A DNA stretch of 64,000 nt from Leptospira ognonensis (lineage in GTDB: Bacteria > Spirochaetota > Leptospiria > Leptospirales > Leptospiraceae), in NCBI RefSeq assembly GCF_004770745.1, contig NZ_RQGD01000023.1:62001-126000 (forward strand), in the 5' to 3' direction. Each line of letters opens with the position of its first letter. Positions within the stretch are counted from its first letter, which is position 1. The notes under the pieces are model-generated. The model saw only the letters and a program-made list of their open reading frames with translations. It ran no database searches and was not told the DNA's origin. Shown in pieces: positions 8,763-17,468 of this stretch. The position numbers and the translations under genes were made by a program.

Positions 8763-11681
8763 ATGAGACCGATAATTTTCCTTCTACTAGTCAGTATTTC
8801 GTGCAAACAGCACGGTCCTGATTGGAATTCCTTTTCCCTACCTCTGGTAGACGTCGTCACGCAACCAACTTTTTATTTTGAATATGGAACACAGGAACAA
8901 ATCGGGAGTTATTCGAACGATTTCTTCAAATCGGAAAACTCGGGAATTTGTTTGTACTCACTACCTGAAAGTTTATATTTTTTGGAGACTGGTGCAAAAT
9001 TTAAAATTTGTTTACCGGCCACGATACAGGAGTTAGAAGATGTTTCCAAAGGTTTTCGCACACTTGATGAGGAAACGAATACCAAAACAATTTTTCATGC
9101 CAAAAGTTTTTCCTGGGAAGCAGAGGAAACAACGCTTGGAAAGTGGCAGAAAGAAAAGGAAGGAATCATTCCACTTGAATCCTTCGTCGATTTAAAAACA
9201 TTCGATGGAACGATCGCATATGCTAGGTTTGATGTCCCATCGGCAAGTTTGTATCAATGGGATACAAACCACTGTGAGATCCTTTTTCCTTCCCGTCGTA
9301 TCGGTGAGACCAAAAATTCATGGAAATTGTTGAGTGTTCGATTTACTTGCACGCAAATTGAAATTAAAGAAAAAATTATTTCTCAAAATGAAATGTGGCT
9401 TCGAGAATGCGTGGAAAGTCCACCCAGCCAAACGGAATCCTTCCGACATTCGGAGTCACCATTCGGAAGATTTATAGAATGGTCCAATGAAACGGATCAA
9501 ATTCATTGTCCCAGATACCAACATTTTAGTTTTGAAGATGGAATCACAGGATCTATCTTGAGTCTTGATCCCGAATCTCTCCGTCAGATAGAAGAAAAAC
9601 ATCGAATCTTACTTGCACATTCTTCATTTCTCTTGAGCACAAGCGAGCAGTTATCGGGCGTTAAGGTAAGTGATGAGCTCCTAATGCAAATTGGTAAGGC
9701 AGGAGTGTGGCATTTTGCGAATAAGATTTTCCCGCAAACGAAATTTTCGTTCAAGCAAGGAGATGAATTTTTTAGTCAGACAAGTTCTGATCTCAGCTGT
9801 CGCAATCAATATCAGTACCAATTTGCAAGCCTAGCTTCGTGTATGAATCCTGGCATTCCAAATGATCTTTCAGTTGCGAATGTCTTTGTGTTTCCAAGTT
9901 GCAAGCCAACTCAGCTTGCTATTACAGAATATTTTGCCGGTGCCGTTACTCCCAAGAGTATACCTGCCTATGTTGAAATTGAAAATAAAGAAGAAATTTG
10001 CGATTTAAGTAGCATTCAACTGACATATGCAGACGATACTTTTTATTTATCAGCTAAAGAACGACTTATTGGAAAAAATGAGTATCTGCTTGTTTCCAAA
10101 GAACTTTGGAACGGTTGGCCTTTTCTCAGTATCAACCGCACGTTTAGCTCCAAAGATTATAAAAATGAGATTCCATTACTTGCGTTGCGTTCTAGCGAAT
10201 CCAAAGAAGTAAACTATTTTCCACAAAGTATAAATGATATAATCCTTACAAATCGAAATGGTCTGAACGAACGATCCATTGTTTTTAGTAGTAGCGGTTT
10301 TCTATATCCACATCCAAGTGAAAAAAGCAATCGTCTTTTTTCAGAGACAGGAATCTATATCAGTCCTGGGGAAAGTACAGATGTAAATGACATTCCTTTC
10401 TTAAACCTGTCCATTTCAGAATTACTTATCAACGGAACAAAGGATAATAGCGCTAGTTATCCGGAACGATTTATTGAATGGGAGGGTGCTAACCACCAAT
10501 CAGGCTTTGTATACTTCAAAATTGAGAATGCTAGAATAGTTAGATACTTATTCTATAAAGATGAAAATGATCCCTTTCCATATGTAAAAAATGGAACAGG
10601 CAATTGTCTACCGAATCAAGGGGTACTTTTACCCGAAGGAAGTCTAACTAACCTCGAAATGAAAATTTCGAATTTAGATGCGAATGGCCATCTTGTTTCA
10701 CTGAGTTCCACATTTTCATATAACAAATCCCTATACGAATCTCTTGGACTTAGCGCAAGCTCAAGAATCAGCATACATCCTGAACCACAACCCTTTGGTT
10801 ACAGTGTAAGTCGAATCCATTCCTTCACCGAGCCTTGCTCACCTTTTTCAGAGGCAACTCCAGGAAGATCCAATCAAAAGGTAAATCAGTTTGCCGCAAA
10901 CGTTACCTTAGGCGCTGAAGGGAAACCGTTTGTAAAATCTTTCACTTTTTTAAACACTCCAGATGTAAATTCTCTCTTTCGCTTTAAGAGTCTTACGAAA
11001 TTACAAACAATCTTTTCCTCAGTTTTTCAAAATGTTCTCGATCTTACTTCCGAAAATGTTTCCTCTACCTTCTTTGACTCGGAGCTTATCTACCTGGATT
11101 GGGAAGACAGTGCGCGTTCGATACATCAATCCCAAATCTTTCGTTTGGGTGAAATTCGAATCGAGAGCGTCTATCCTTCTCCAACGAATCCCCAAAATGA
11201 ATGGGTTTATTTTTGCAATGTAACTTTGCACCAGATATCTGTTGTTGGTTATGTGATCGAAGATGAATCTGCAACCGATCAAATTGTTCCCTATGCCGTT
11301 CGCTTTCCCAACCAAATACCTAATTTTAAACCAGGGACGTCACTTCGTCATTCGGATTCCATTTTAAACCCAGGAGATTGTGCTTTTATCGTTGATCCCG
11401 ATGGAAACAATTGGTATCTTCCTCCCTTCGCAAAAAATACTGACTTATTGCTAACAGTGGCTAGTTCGCAAACGATTGGTAATGGGATTTCGAATGCAGA
11501 GCGACTTGATATCTACCAAGAGATTCCTGGGAGTAGGCTTCTTCTTTCCTCTTATGGAAATAAAACCTCATCTTCACCTTTTCAAATACCGTTAGCCAAT
11601 CTTGAATATTCACTTTTGAAAAGAGAATACCTTGGCAACAAGCCAAGCGAATTCCAAATTTTTCGAGAGATCCCTGAATGA
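8763..11681 (+). CDS. Large lipoprotein with lamin-tail-like domain(s)
   Basis: The ATG at 8763 is preceded by TGAGGAGA at good spacing and opens MRPIIFLLLVSISCKQHG, a lipoprotein signal with Cys14. An ATG-started extension to 8724 exists but would bury this signal. The product is 972 residues. Near residues 795-930 the pattern IRIESVYPSPTNPQNEWVYF, then a hydrophobic G(Y)VIEDES strand and LNPGDCAFIVDPDGNNWYLP, matches the lamin-tail domain (LTD), an Ig-like fold found in bacterial exported proteins. Two weaker similar segments begin near residues 384 and 548. Its stop overlaps the next gene by ATGA, the first link in a three-gene unit. The function is not known; an exported scaffold or adhesin role is only inference. 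Confidence 0.8.
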   Translation: MRPIIFLLLVSISCKQHGPDWNSFSLPLVDVVTQPTFYFEYGTQEQIGSYSNDFFKSENSGICLYSLPESLYFLETGAKFKICLPATIQELEDVSKGFRTLDEETNTKTIFHAKSFSWEAEETTLGKWQKEKEGIIPLESFVDLKTFDGTIAYARFDVPSASLYQWDTNHCEILFPSRRIGETKNSWKLLSVRFTCTQIEIKEKIISQNEMWLRECVESPPSQTESFRHSESPFGRFIEWSNETDQIHCPRYQHFSFEDGITGSILSLDPESLRQIEEKHRILLAHSSFLLSTSEQLSGVKVSDELLMQIGKAGVWHFANKIFPQTKFSFKQGDEFFSQTSSDLSCRNQYQYQFASLASCMNPGIPNDLSVANVFVFPSCKPTQLAITEYFAGAVTPKSIPAYVEIENKEEICDLSSIQLTYADDTFYLSAKERLIGKNEYLLVSKELWNGWPFLSINRTFSSKDYKNEIPLLALRSSESKEVNYFPQSINDIILTNRNGLNERSIVFSSSGFLYPHPSEKSNRLFSETGIYISPGESTDVNDIPFLNLSISELLINGTKDNSASYPERFIEWEGANHQSGFVYFKIENARIVRYLFYKDENDPFPYVKNGTGNCLPNQGVLLPEGSLTNLEMKISNLDANGHLVSLSSTFSYNKSLYESLGLSASSRISIHPEPQPFGYSVSRIHSFTEPCSPFSEATPGRSNQKVNQFAANVTLGAEGKPFVKSFTFLNTPDVNSLFRFKSLTKLQTIFSSVFQNVLDLTSENVSSTFFDSELIYLDWEDSARSIHQSQIFRLGEIRIESVYPSPTNPQNEWVYFCNVTLHQISVVGYVIEDESATDQIVPYAVRFPNQIPNFKPGTSLRHSDSILNPGDCAFIVDPDGNNWYLPPFAKNTDLLLTVASSQTIGNGISNAERLDIYQEIPGSRLLLSSYGNKTSSSPFQIPLANLEYSLLKREYLGNKPSEFQIFREIPE

Positions 11682-13072
11682 TTCGGATCCTGCTTTTTTT
11701 GCTCGTTTGTTTAAAAATAGAAAGGATCTACGCAGAATCTCTACCTCTTTCTGTAAAAACAAGCGCTCGTTATTTTGAGACTCAACTCATCTTCCCCGAT
11801 AAAAACAATGCAGAAGCAAGTCCCCCTGGCTGGAATTTGTATAACGATTTTCCGGAAAAAAATGAAGTTGGGAAAAGTTACTTGAATAGAAATTCAAATC
11901 AACTGCTAAGTGCTGGACTTAAATATGTGAAATCAATCAATCAAGTAGATATAAATTTAGATTTTGATATGGTAAAAGGAAGTGAAGTAAGCCGTGATCG
12001 ATTTTATACAGGAAAAAATAGTTTTCTTTCTCTTCATTTAAATGAGATTCTTATCGGCGTAGGTAAAAAGGAATTTTGTTTTAGAAATTCTCCATTTGTC
12101 GGTTATGCGGATGGTGGCGAAGGATTATTTTTAGAAAAAAGAATGAACCAAAAGTGGAGGTTCCAATTATTTCTATATGATGATTATCGAGGATTTCGTC
12201 TTTTAGAGAAAGAATATCTTTCTCCTGAATTATTGAGTGGTAAAGAAGAGCTGAAAAGTGGAGGCCAGAGAAGGCGACATTCCTTCGGATTTTCCTATCA
12301 AGGGATTTTAAATTTTACATTCGGAGTCTCTTATCTTGAGTTTGGTGCCTCGGGAAAAAATTCTAAAGAATTAAATCAGAATGTTTCTCTTTATGGCGCA
12401 GATGGTGATTCTGTGGTTCAAGGAAATTTAGGTTTAAATTATGAGAATCGAGGTTTTTACGCAAAGACGGAATTTCTTTGGAGTAAAGGTGTCGATCGCT
12501 CTTACAACCAAAGGACTGCGACTCCTGGTTCGTTTTTGATAGAAGGAGAGGCATTTTCGTTTGGTTTTGGTTATACGGGTGGCTATTTTCATTTTGGTCT
12601 ATCGGCTTTCTTCAGTGATCGAGAAGCGCGCGACTCCCAAAATCGAATCATTAAGCTTGGTTATATGAATACAGGGACTCATATCGGGAGTACCTATTTT
12701 CTTTCTCAATATTTTAGAATATTCCCTTCTTCCCAATTTTCAGAACGAGGCTATGAGAGAAATCAGACTTTGCTTTCTGGTAGCCCGCAATCCATGTATG
12801 GAGAATCTTTTTTCAGTATCCAGTTGTATGACATTTTAATGAAATTTACTGCAGCCATCATCATTCCCTACCTAGGGAGTGGAGAGAGTGATGGAAAAAT
12901 CAGTTTAAAGAAAGAAAATTATGAAAAATTTTCCCTTACGGAATTTTCATACGATCTTTCGTTTAAAACGGAGGAAAGCCAAATCGGACTTACGCTTAGT
13001 TATTTGACTTCGCCTGACACTCTAAACATCCGTGGTACTATGTTACAAATATATGGCAGTGTCATCTTTTGA
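11678..13072 (+). CDS. Predicted outer-membrane beta-barrel protein
   Basis: This 464-residue protein starts MIRILLFLLVCLKIERIYAE, a Sec signal with probable cleavage after YA. The mature part is rich in alternating aromatic/hydrophobic strands with Gly and Tyr turns (FSFGFGYTGGYFHFGLSAFF; HSFGFSYQGILNFTFGVSYL). It ends MLQIYGSVIF, a C-terminal strand with terminal Phe as in many barrel substrates of BAM. I cannot place it in a named porin family. It overlaps the LTD lipoprotein gene by four bases and the next gene by TTGA, so the three are translationally coupled and probably act together at the cell surface. Confidence 0.78.
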   Translation: MIRILLFLLVCLKIERIYAESLPLSVKTSARYFETQLIFPDKNNAEASPPGWNLYNDFPEKNEVGKSYLNRNSNQLLSAGLKYVKSINQVDINLDFDMVKGSEVSRDRFYTGKNSFLSLHLNEILIGVGKKEFCFRNSPFVGYADGGEGLFLEKRMNQKWRFQLFLYDDYRGFRLLEKEYLSPELLSGKEELKSGGQRRRHSFGFSYQGILNFTFGVSYLEFGASGKNSKELNQNVSLYGADGDSVVQGNLGLNYENRGFYAKTEFLWSKGVDRSYNQRTATPGSFLIEGEAFSFGFGYTGGYFHFGLSAFFSDREARDSQNRIIKLGYMNTGTHIGSTYFLSQYFRIFPSSQFSERGYERNQTLLSGSPQSMYGESFFSIQLYDILMKFTAAIIIPYLGSGESDGKISLKKENYEKFSLTEFSYDLSFKTEESQIGLTLSYLTSPDTLNIRGTMLQIYGSVIF

Positions 13073-14691
13073 AATTTACCTTTATCCTCATTCCTTTTTC
13101 TATTTTCCTTTGTTTCTACTGCAAAGCAAAGCCAAATGAATCCTTGGATCCAAATGCACTCTTACAGCTAGTATTGCCTAGAGAATCAAAGTTTTTATTT
13201 ACATTTCCTGGTCGAGATGTCGCCGAAGACTCTAAATTGAAGGCAAAAAATTTAATTCTAAGAAAGATTGGGAAGGCGAACGCAGAGATCACTGGATACA
13301 TTTATGGATTGAATGATCTAGATATTTTGATCGCACTACGTTCGGCGAAAGAAAGAGGTGTGAAATTATATTTGCAGGGGGACAAGGAAGAGGATTACAG
13401 CGAGGCGACCGAGTTTGGTCTAACTGTGAACCGATGGAATGGATCCGGAATTCATCATTTAAAAATAATGATTTTTGATAAGGAGACGATGCTTCTTGGG
13501 ACAGGGAATTTTACCACAGGGGGGCTTGTCCGTGACAATAATGTTTTCTGGGAAGTTGACTTAACCGAATCTTCCTACGCCTCCCTCCAGGCAATTCTAA
13601 AGGAGGAGGAGTCGATAGGCATTCTCCGATTAGGCAACGCAAAATTCTATTTTGCACCTGAGGCTGGTTACATGATACAGAATTCGATTTTAGATGCGGT
13701 GAGAAACGCCAAAAGAAGTATTAAGTTTCTTATCTACACGCACTATGACCCGCTGCTAACTGCAGAATTGCGTGCAGCCTGTAGGCGTGGAGTAAAGGTA
13801 GAGGGAATTTATAATGATCCAGTAAACCCGGAGGGAAAGATACTCGGAAAAACCCTTCCATTTCCTTGTAAAGTGTATGCTGATGGCAATGTTGATGTAT
13901 TGTATCAGGATGGAAATTATAGCGGTGGCCTTCTGCATCATAAAACAATGATGATTGATTCCAAGAAGGTGCTCGTTGGATCTTTTAATTTCACTGTCTC
14001 CGCTCGAGATGAGAACAGGGAGTTTTATACAGAATTTGAGGACCCTTCGAGCATAGAAGAATTTTTAGGTGAGTGGAACCGCCTCAAAAGTTTTGCGCGA
14101 GATATTACCACTGAGGAAGAGGAAGAATCAAACAGTCAAAAAATTTATCGATTGGTACCATCTTTTATCCCGTTAGCACTTGTAGCCGAGAGAGCGGAAG
14201 CAAAGCCGTTTTTTAATAAAAATAGCAGCGGCCTCGTAAAGGAGATAAACCAGTCATTTAAACTTGTCGATATGATTCCTGCATCGGAATATCCAAGATT
14301 CATCCAAGAGAGAGATTCTATAGGGGAGATTGCCTTACCAAATTCTTTAGATTGGTTAAATTCTGAACTCACACAAATCAGTTCCTTTTCTGTATTGATG
14401 CTTTGGAACAAACTTCAAATTGATACCATCCCGAATCTAGAGATTAGAAAAATCATCATTTGGGATGGTAAAAAATCACCAATCAGTTTTCCCGCACTTT
14501 CGGACCGTCAATTTTCTGTCAGCCTAATGGATCTATTGCGTCAGGAACAGCTCGTGTTATTCATTACGGAAAACAGAACTTATTTTTCTTGTACAAGAAA
14601 AAAGAGAGATAAATCCTCGAGATGGATCTCTTATTTCTTACAATTAGAATACCTGAAAGATTTTAAAAAAAAAGAATGCGTTAGTTTTTAG
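13069..14691 (+). CDS. Phospholipase D-fold lipoprotein with two HKD motifs
   Basis: The TTG start overlaps the preceding TGA stop. The product, 540 residues, begins MKFTFILIPFSIFLCFYCKA, a lipoprotein signal with Cys18. Two catalytic HKD boxes are complete: H130-x-K-x4-D137 followed by GTGNFTTGG, and H290-x-K292-x4-D297 followed by GSFNFT. This is the layout of cardiolipin-synthase/PLD/Nuc family enzymes, which form a covalent phospho-histidine and cut phosphodiester bonds in lipids or nucleic acids. The last ~190 residues are not recognised. With a lipid anchor and a barrel partner it should work in the periplasm or on the outer membrane. The substrate is not determinable from sequence. Confidence 0.87.
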   Translation: MKFTFILIPFSIFLCFYCKAKPNESLDPNALLQLVLPRESKFLFTFPGRDVAEDSKLKAKNLILRKIGKANAEITGYIYGLNDLDILIALRSAKERGVKLYLQGDKEEDYSEATEFGLTVNRWNGSGIHHLKIMIFDKETMLLGTGNFTTGGLVRDNNVFWEVDLTESSYASLQAILKEEESIGILRLGNAKFYFAPEAGYMIQNSILDAVRNAKRSIKFLIYTHYDPLLTAELRAACRRGVKVEGIYNDPVNPEGKILGKTLPFPCKVYADGNVDVLYQDGNYSGGLLHHKTMMIDSKKVLVGSFNFTVSARDENREFYTEFEDPSSIEEFLGEWNRLKSFARDITTEEEEESNSQKIYRLVPSFIPLALVAERAEAKPFFNKNSSGLVKEINQSFKLVDMIPASEYPRFIQERDSIGEIALPNSLDWLNSELTQISSFSVLMLWNKLQIDTIPNLEIRKIIIWDGKKSPISFPALSDRQFSVSLMDLLRQEQLVLFITENRTYFSCTRKKRDKSSRWISYFLQLEYLKDFKKKECVSF

Positions 14692-14873
14692 TCGATTTTG
14701 TCTTCAAGAATCGGCACTAGAATTTTCGCTATCTCATCATTGAGACGAATAAAATTATTAATACCTAAGTGGGTGATCTTAGTATTGACATCGTTTAACA
14801 AAGACTTAATGAGCCTATCCAATTCTGCTTTTTGTGAATCGGGCAATTTAGATTGAAAAACAATATCGCTCAT
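14688..14873 (-). CDS. Small hypothetical protein, 61 aa
   Basis: A 61-residue ORF, MSDIVFQSKLPDSQKAELDR and on, has helical, amphipathic composition with no signal peptide, no membrane segment and no cysteines. It converges on the PLD gene with a four-base overlap of the stops and lies between it and the MFS gene. No good Shine-Dalgarno sequence precedes the ATG. The composition looks protein-like, and it is the only coding candidate here. No family is recognised, so confidence is moderate. Confidence 0.45.
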   Translation of the reverse strand: MSDIVFQSKLPDSQKAELDRLIKSLLNDVNTKITHLGINNFIRLNDEIAKILVPILEDKID

Positions 14874-14919
14874 ATAGAATACCAGTTTGAAAAACGAAAA
14901 TGAAACAATCCATCATTTT

Positions 14920-16161
14920 TTAAAGGTGGTCTTTTAATTCGAGTTCTCTCAATTTCGGCGCAAAACGAAATGCAATACTCACAATGAGAAGTGTCATTAC
15001 ACCACCAACAAGGACGGACCCGACAGGACCGAAAAATTTGGCACTCACACCCGACTCGAAAGCTCCGATTTCATTGGAACTTCCAATGAAAATTTTATTG
15101 ATCGAACTTACCCGACCTCTCATATCCTCAGGTGTCATCGTCTGCATTATCGTTGAGCGAATCACAACGGAGGCACTGTCAAAAACTCCAGATGCAAACA
15201 ACGCGATGACAGAAAGCCAAAAGGAAGTCGAAATTCCGAAGACGAGCATACACAGTCCAAAACCAAAAACACTGAAAAGTAGAACTTTTCCAGATTTGTG
15301 TAGAGGAGGGCGATGGGTTAAAAAGTAGGCCATGACGAGTGCGCCAAATGATGGCGCTGATCTCAAAATGCCAAGTCCTTCGGAGCCGACAAAAAGTATG
15401 TCTTTGGCAAATACAGGGAGAAGGGCAATGGCACCGCCAAATAAGACTGCAAACATGTCTAGCGCCATTGCACCTAACATAATTTGATGGTTCCAGACAA
15501 AACTTAACCCCGCCTTTAAACTTTGTATCAGTGGCTCTCTAATTTTTTTCTCGAGTAGTGGTCTTGGAGAAATAAATAAAAATAAAAGAAAAGGCAATCC
15601 TATACAAAAACAGTCCATGAGGTAAGCGGACTTGATTCCAAACCAACCATACATAAGCCCACCCAGGGCAGGACCAATGACGGCACCAGCCTGAAAAGAT
15701 GTCCCCATCCAAGCCGCCGAATGCGGGTAATGTTCTCTCGGAACAAGCTGGGTCACAAAACTAAAAATAGCTGGAGAGATAAAACCCCGAGCAATGCCAG
15801 ATACAAAGATGACTAAAAAAATGGGGTAGGCACCAAAAGTTATAAGCAGATGGGAAAGCGAACCTGTAAAAAGAAGAAGTGAGACAGAGCAGAAAAATAA
15901 AACCACGAGACAGATAAGGATGATTGCTCGACGTTCCCTTAGGTCTGCAAGGTGTCCTGCATACAAGGCTACGATGATGGAGGGTATGGCTTCAAAAAGA
16001 CCAACAAGTCCTAAGTCTAACAGATTTCCCGTAAGCTCATAAACTTGCCAGCCAACGATCGTTGCCTGGATATTGATCGCGAGAACCATAAAGAAGCGAG
16101 CGACAATGAAAAAACGAAAGTCTCGATGTTTAAATATGGGAGATGAGAAAAGTTTTGTCAT
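14920..16161 (-). CDS. MFS transporter (EntS/MFS_3-like)
   Basis: This major-facilitator protein of 413 residues has about twelve hydrophobic segments. The N-terminus FKHRDFRFFIVARFFMVLAI, the TIVGWQVYELTGNLLDLGLV segment and the loop GHLADLRERRAIIL (motif A-like) are typical of the MFS_3/EntS exporter branch. The middle has AAWMGTSFQAGAVIGPALGG. The substrate is unknown; relatives export siderophores or drugs. The start overlaps the NUDIX stop by ATGA, so the two form a unit read from the minus strand. Confidence 0.88.
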   Translation of the reverse strand: MTKLFSSPIFKHRDFRFFIVARFFMVLAINIQATIVGWQVYELTGNLLDLGLVGLFEAIPSIIVALYAGHLADLRERRAIILICLVVLFFCSVSLLLFTGSLSHLLITFGAYPIFLVIFVSGIARGFISPAIFSFVTQLVPREHYPHSAAWMGTSFQAGAVIGPALGGLMYGWFGIKSAYLMDCFCIGLPFLLFLFISPRPLLEKKIREPLIQSLKAGLSFVWNHQIMLGAMALDMFAVLFGGAIALLPVFAKDILFVGSEGLGILRSAPSFGALVMAYFLTHRPPLHKSGKVLLFSVFGFGLCMLVFGISTSFWLSVIALFASGVFDSASVVIRSTIMQTMTPEDMRGRVSSINKIFIGSSNEIGAFESGVSAKFFGPVGSVLVGGVMTLLIVSIAFRFAPKLRELELKDHL

Positions 16162-16715
16162 GAAGGATATTTTAGAAAATACAATCCCAATGCCGCCACC
16201 ATATGCGGATGATGGATTTGACCATCAAATAGATACTCTTTTACCTCTTGTGGGGTAGCAAACAAGATTTCAATATCCTCACCTTCATCGAATTCAACAG
16301 GTTCTGTCTCTTTTACATTCCTAGCGATAAAAGAGTAAGACCAGTTCGTGAACATAGCCGGGTTTCCAGAGAACTTATTTAAATATTCATAATCGTTATC
16401 TAATGCGGTAAATCCAGTTTCTTCACGTAATTCGCGTTTAGCGGAAATAAGGGCCGCCTCATAGTTTTGACCTTCCTCATCCACGATACCCCCTGGTAGT
16501 TCCAGGCTGATTTCTCCTATTCCGTGCCGATACTGTTTGATGAGTAGAATCCTACCGTCTTCCGTAATGGGGATTACATTTACCCAATCCTTTGATTTCA
16601 AAACAAAATAGGTTCTGAGCTTATCGGCTCTAGGAAGTTTGATTTCAAAACTTGAAAGAGTATAGATTGGCGTGGGGAAGTGTTCTTTCCAGTTCTTACG
16701 TTCTCGGTTTTCCAT
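16158..16715 (-). CDS. NUDIX hydrolase, ADP-ribose pyrophosphatase-like
   Basis: At 185 residues this resembles ADP-sugar pyrophosphatases, which cleave nucleoside diphosphates linked to another moiety. The typical lead-in VIPITEDGRILLIKQYRHGI leads into ELPGGIVDEEG and then AKRELREETGF, the metal-binding helix. Between the glycine loop and RELREETG there are about four extra residues (ISAK) compared with the canonical GX5EX7REUXEEXGU spacing; the REXXEE helix itself is intact. It is the first gene of a two-gene unit with the MFS transporter. The substrate is not resolved. Confidence 0.88.
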   Translation of the reverse strand: MENRERKNWKEHFPTPIYTLSSFEIKLPRADKLRTYFVLKSKDWVNVIPITEDGRILLIKQYRHGIGEISLELPGGIVDEEGQNYEAALISAKRELREETGFTALDNDYEYLNKFSGNPAMFTNWSYSFIARNVKETEPVEFDEGEDIEILFATPQEVKEYLFDGQIHHPHMVAALGLYFLKYPS

Positions 16716-16786
16716 TGACCTTTCCTTCTTAAAATCTAAAGGGCAGATGGGAAAGTGATTTTCATTTCATTCAAAATTTAAAACTT

Positions 16787-17395
16787 ATGACTATGAAACT
16801 TTTTGGAAGTCTGACCTCACCTTATGTACGACGGATTCGCTTTTTAGCTTTGGAGCTAGGTATCGCGCATACTCTAGTGGATACGATGACAGAGGAGGGG
16901 CAGGCCGAACTCCGTCAAAAGAATCCCATATGGAAAGTTCCTTATGTGGAATTCGAAGAAGTCAAAATTTGGGACAGCCACGCGATAATGGACTATCTCT
17001 TTGAGAAGTATGGATACGGAAGTTTACGTCCCCAAACGTTTGGATCTCATATCGAAGAATCAAATCTGATCTACGCCATCGATGGGGCACTCGATGCAGG
17101 CATCAATTTGTTTTATCTAACAAAGGAGGGTGTGAGCCCTGAAACCACGCCTTATCTACAGAAGCAAAAAAACCGCATCGAGTCTGTTATGACATATCTC
17201 AAAACAAAGCTAAAAGAGGGCTATTTTTTCTCAGAGAAACGAATGGGAGTTGCGGAACTCAATCTCTACACTGCTCTCGATTGGTACCAGCTCCGAAATG
17301 TCTATCCTGTGGCGGACCACTCAGAATTCTCCGGATTTCTGGCAACCCACGGATCTCACCCCCATCTAGAAAAAACGGCTCCTCCCCGGGGCTAA
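16787..17395 (+). CDS. Glutathione S-transferase family protein
   Basis: This 202-residue protein has a thioredoxin-like N-terminal half (MKLFGSLTSPYVRRIRFLAL, active-site-region SPYVRR; WKVPYVEFEEVKIWDSHAIM, with the cis-Pro VPY and the (D/E)S-type glutathione contact). The C-terminal helical half is somewhat short. Two ATGs, 16787 and 16793, are two codons apart, and the second gives the family-typical start. It is soluble, with detoxification or stringent-starvation-like roles possible. It is not obviously linked to uvrD, which follows 73 bases later. Confidence 0.85.
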   Translation: MTMKLFGSLTSPYVRRIRFLALELGIAHTLVDTMTEEGQAELRQKNPIWKVPYVEFEEVKIWDSHAIMDYLFEKYGYGSLRPQTFGSHIEESNLIYAIDGALDAGINLFYLTKEGVSPETTPYLQKQKNRIESVMTYLKTKLKEGYFFSEKRMGVAELNLYTALDWYQLRNVYPVADHSEFSGFLATHGSHPHLEKTAPPRG

Positions 17396-17410
17396 AAGGT
17401 GCTTTTTCAC

Positions 17411-17433
17411 TCGACCGAGCCAGGTTCGGTCGA
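17411..17433. repeat. Perfect 8-bp inverted repeat between gst and uvrD
   Basis: TCGACCGA (17411-17418) and TCGGTCGA (17426-17433) are perfect reverse complements around a 7-base spacer. It is not followed by a T-run, so an intrinsic terminator is unlikely on the plus strand. It sits 16 bases after the gst stop and about 35 before the uvrD start, where an operator or processing hairpin would fit. Confidence 0.5.
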
Positions 17434-17468
17434 ATTATGTCCCTTACCGACTCACGTTTTTACGAATT

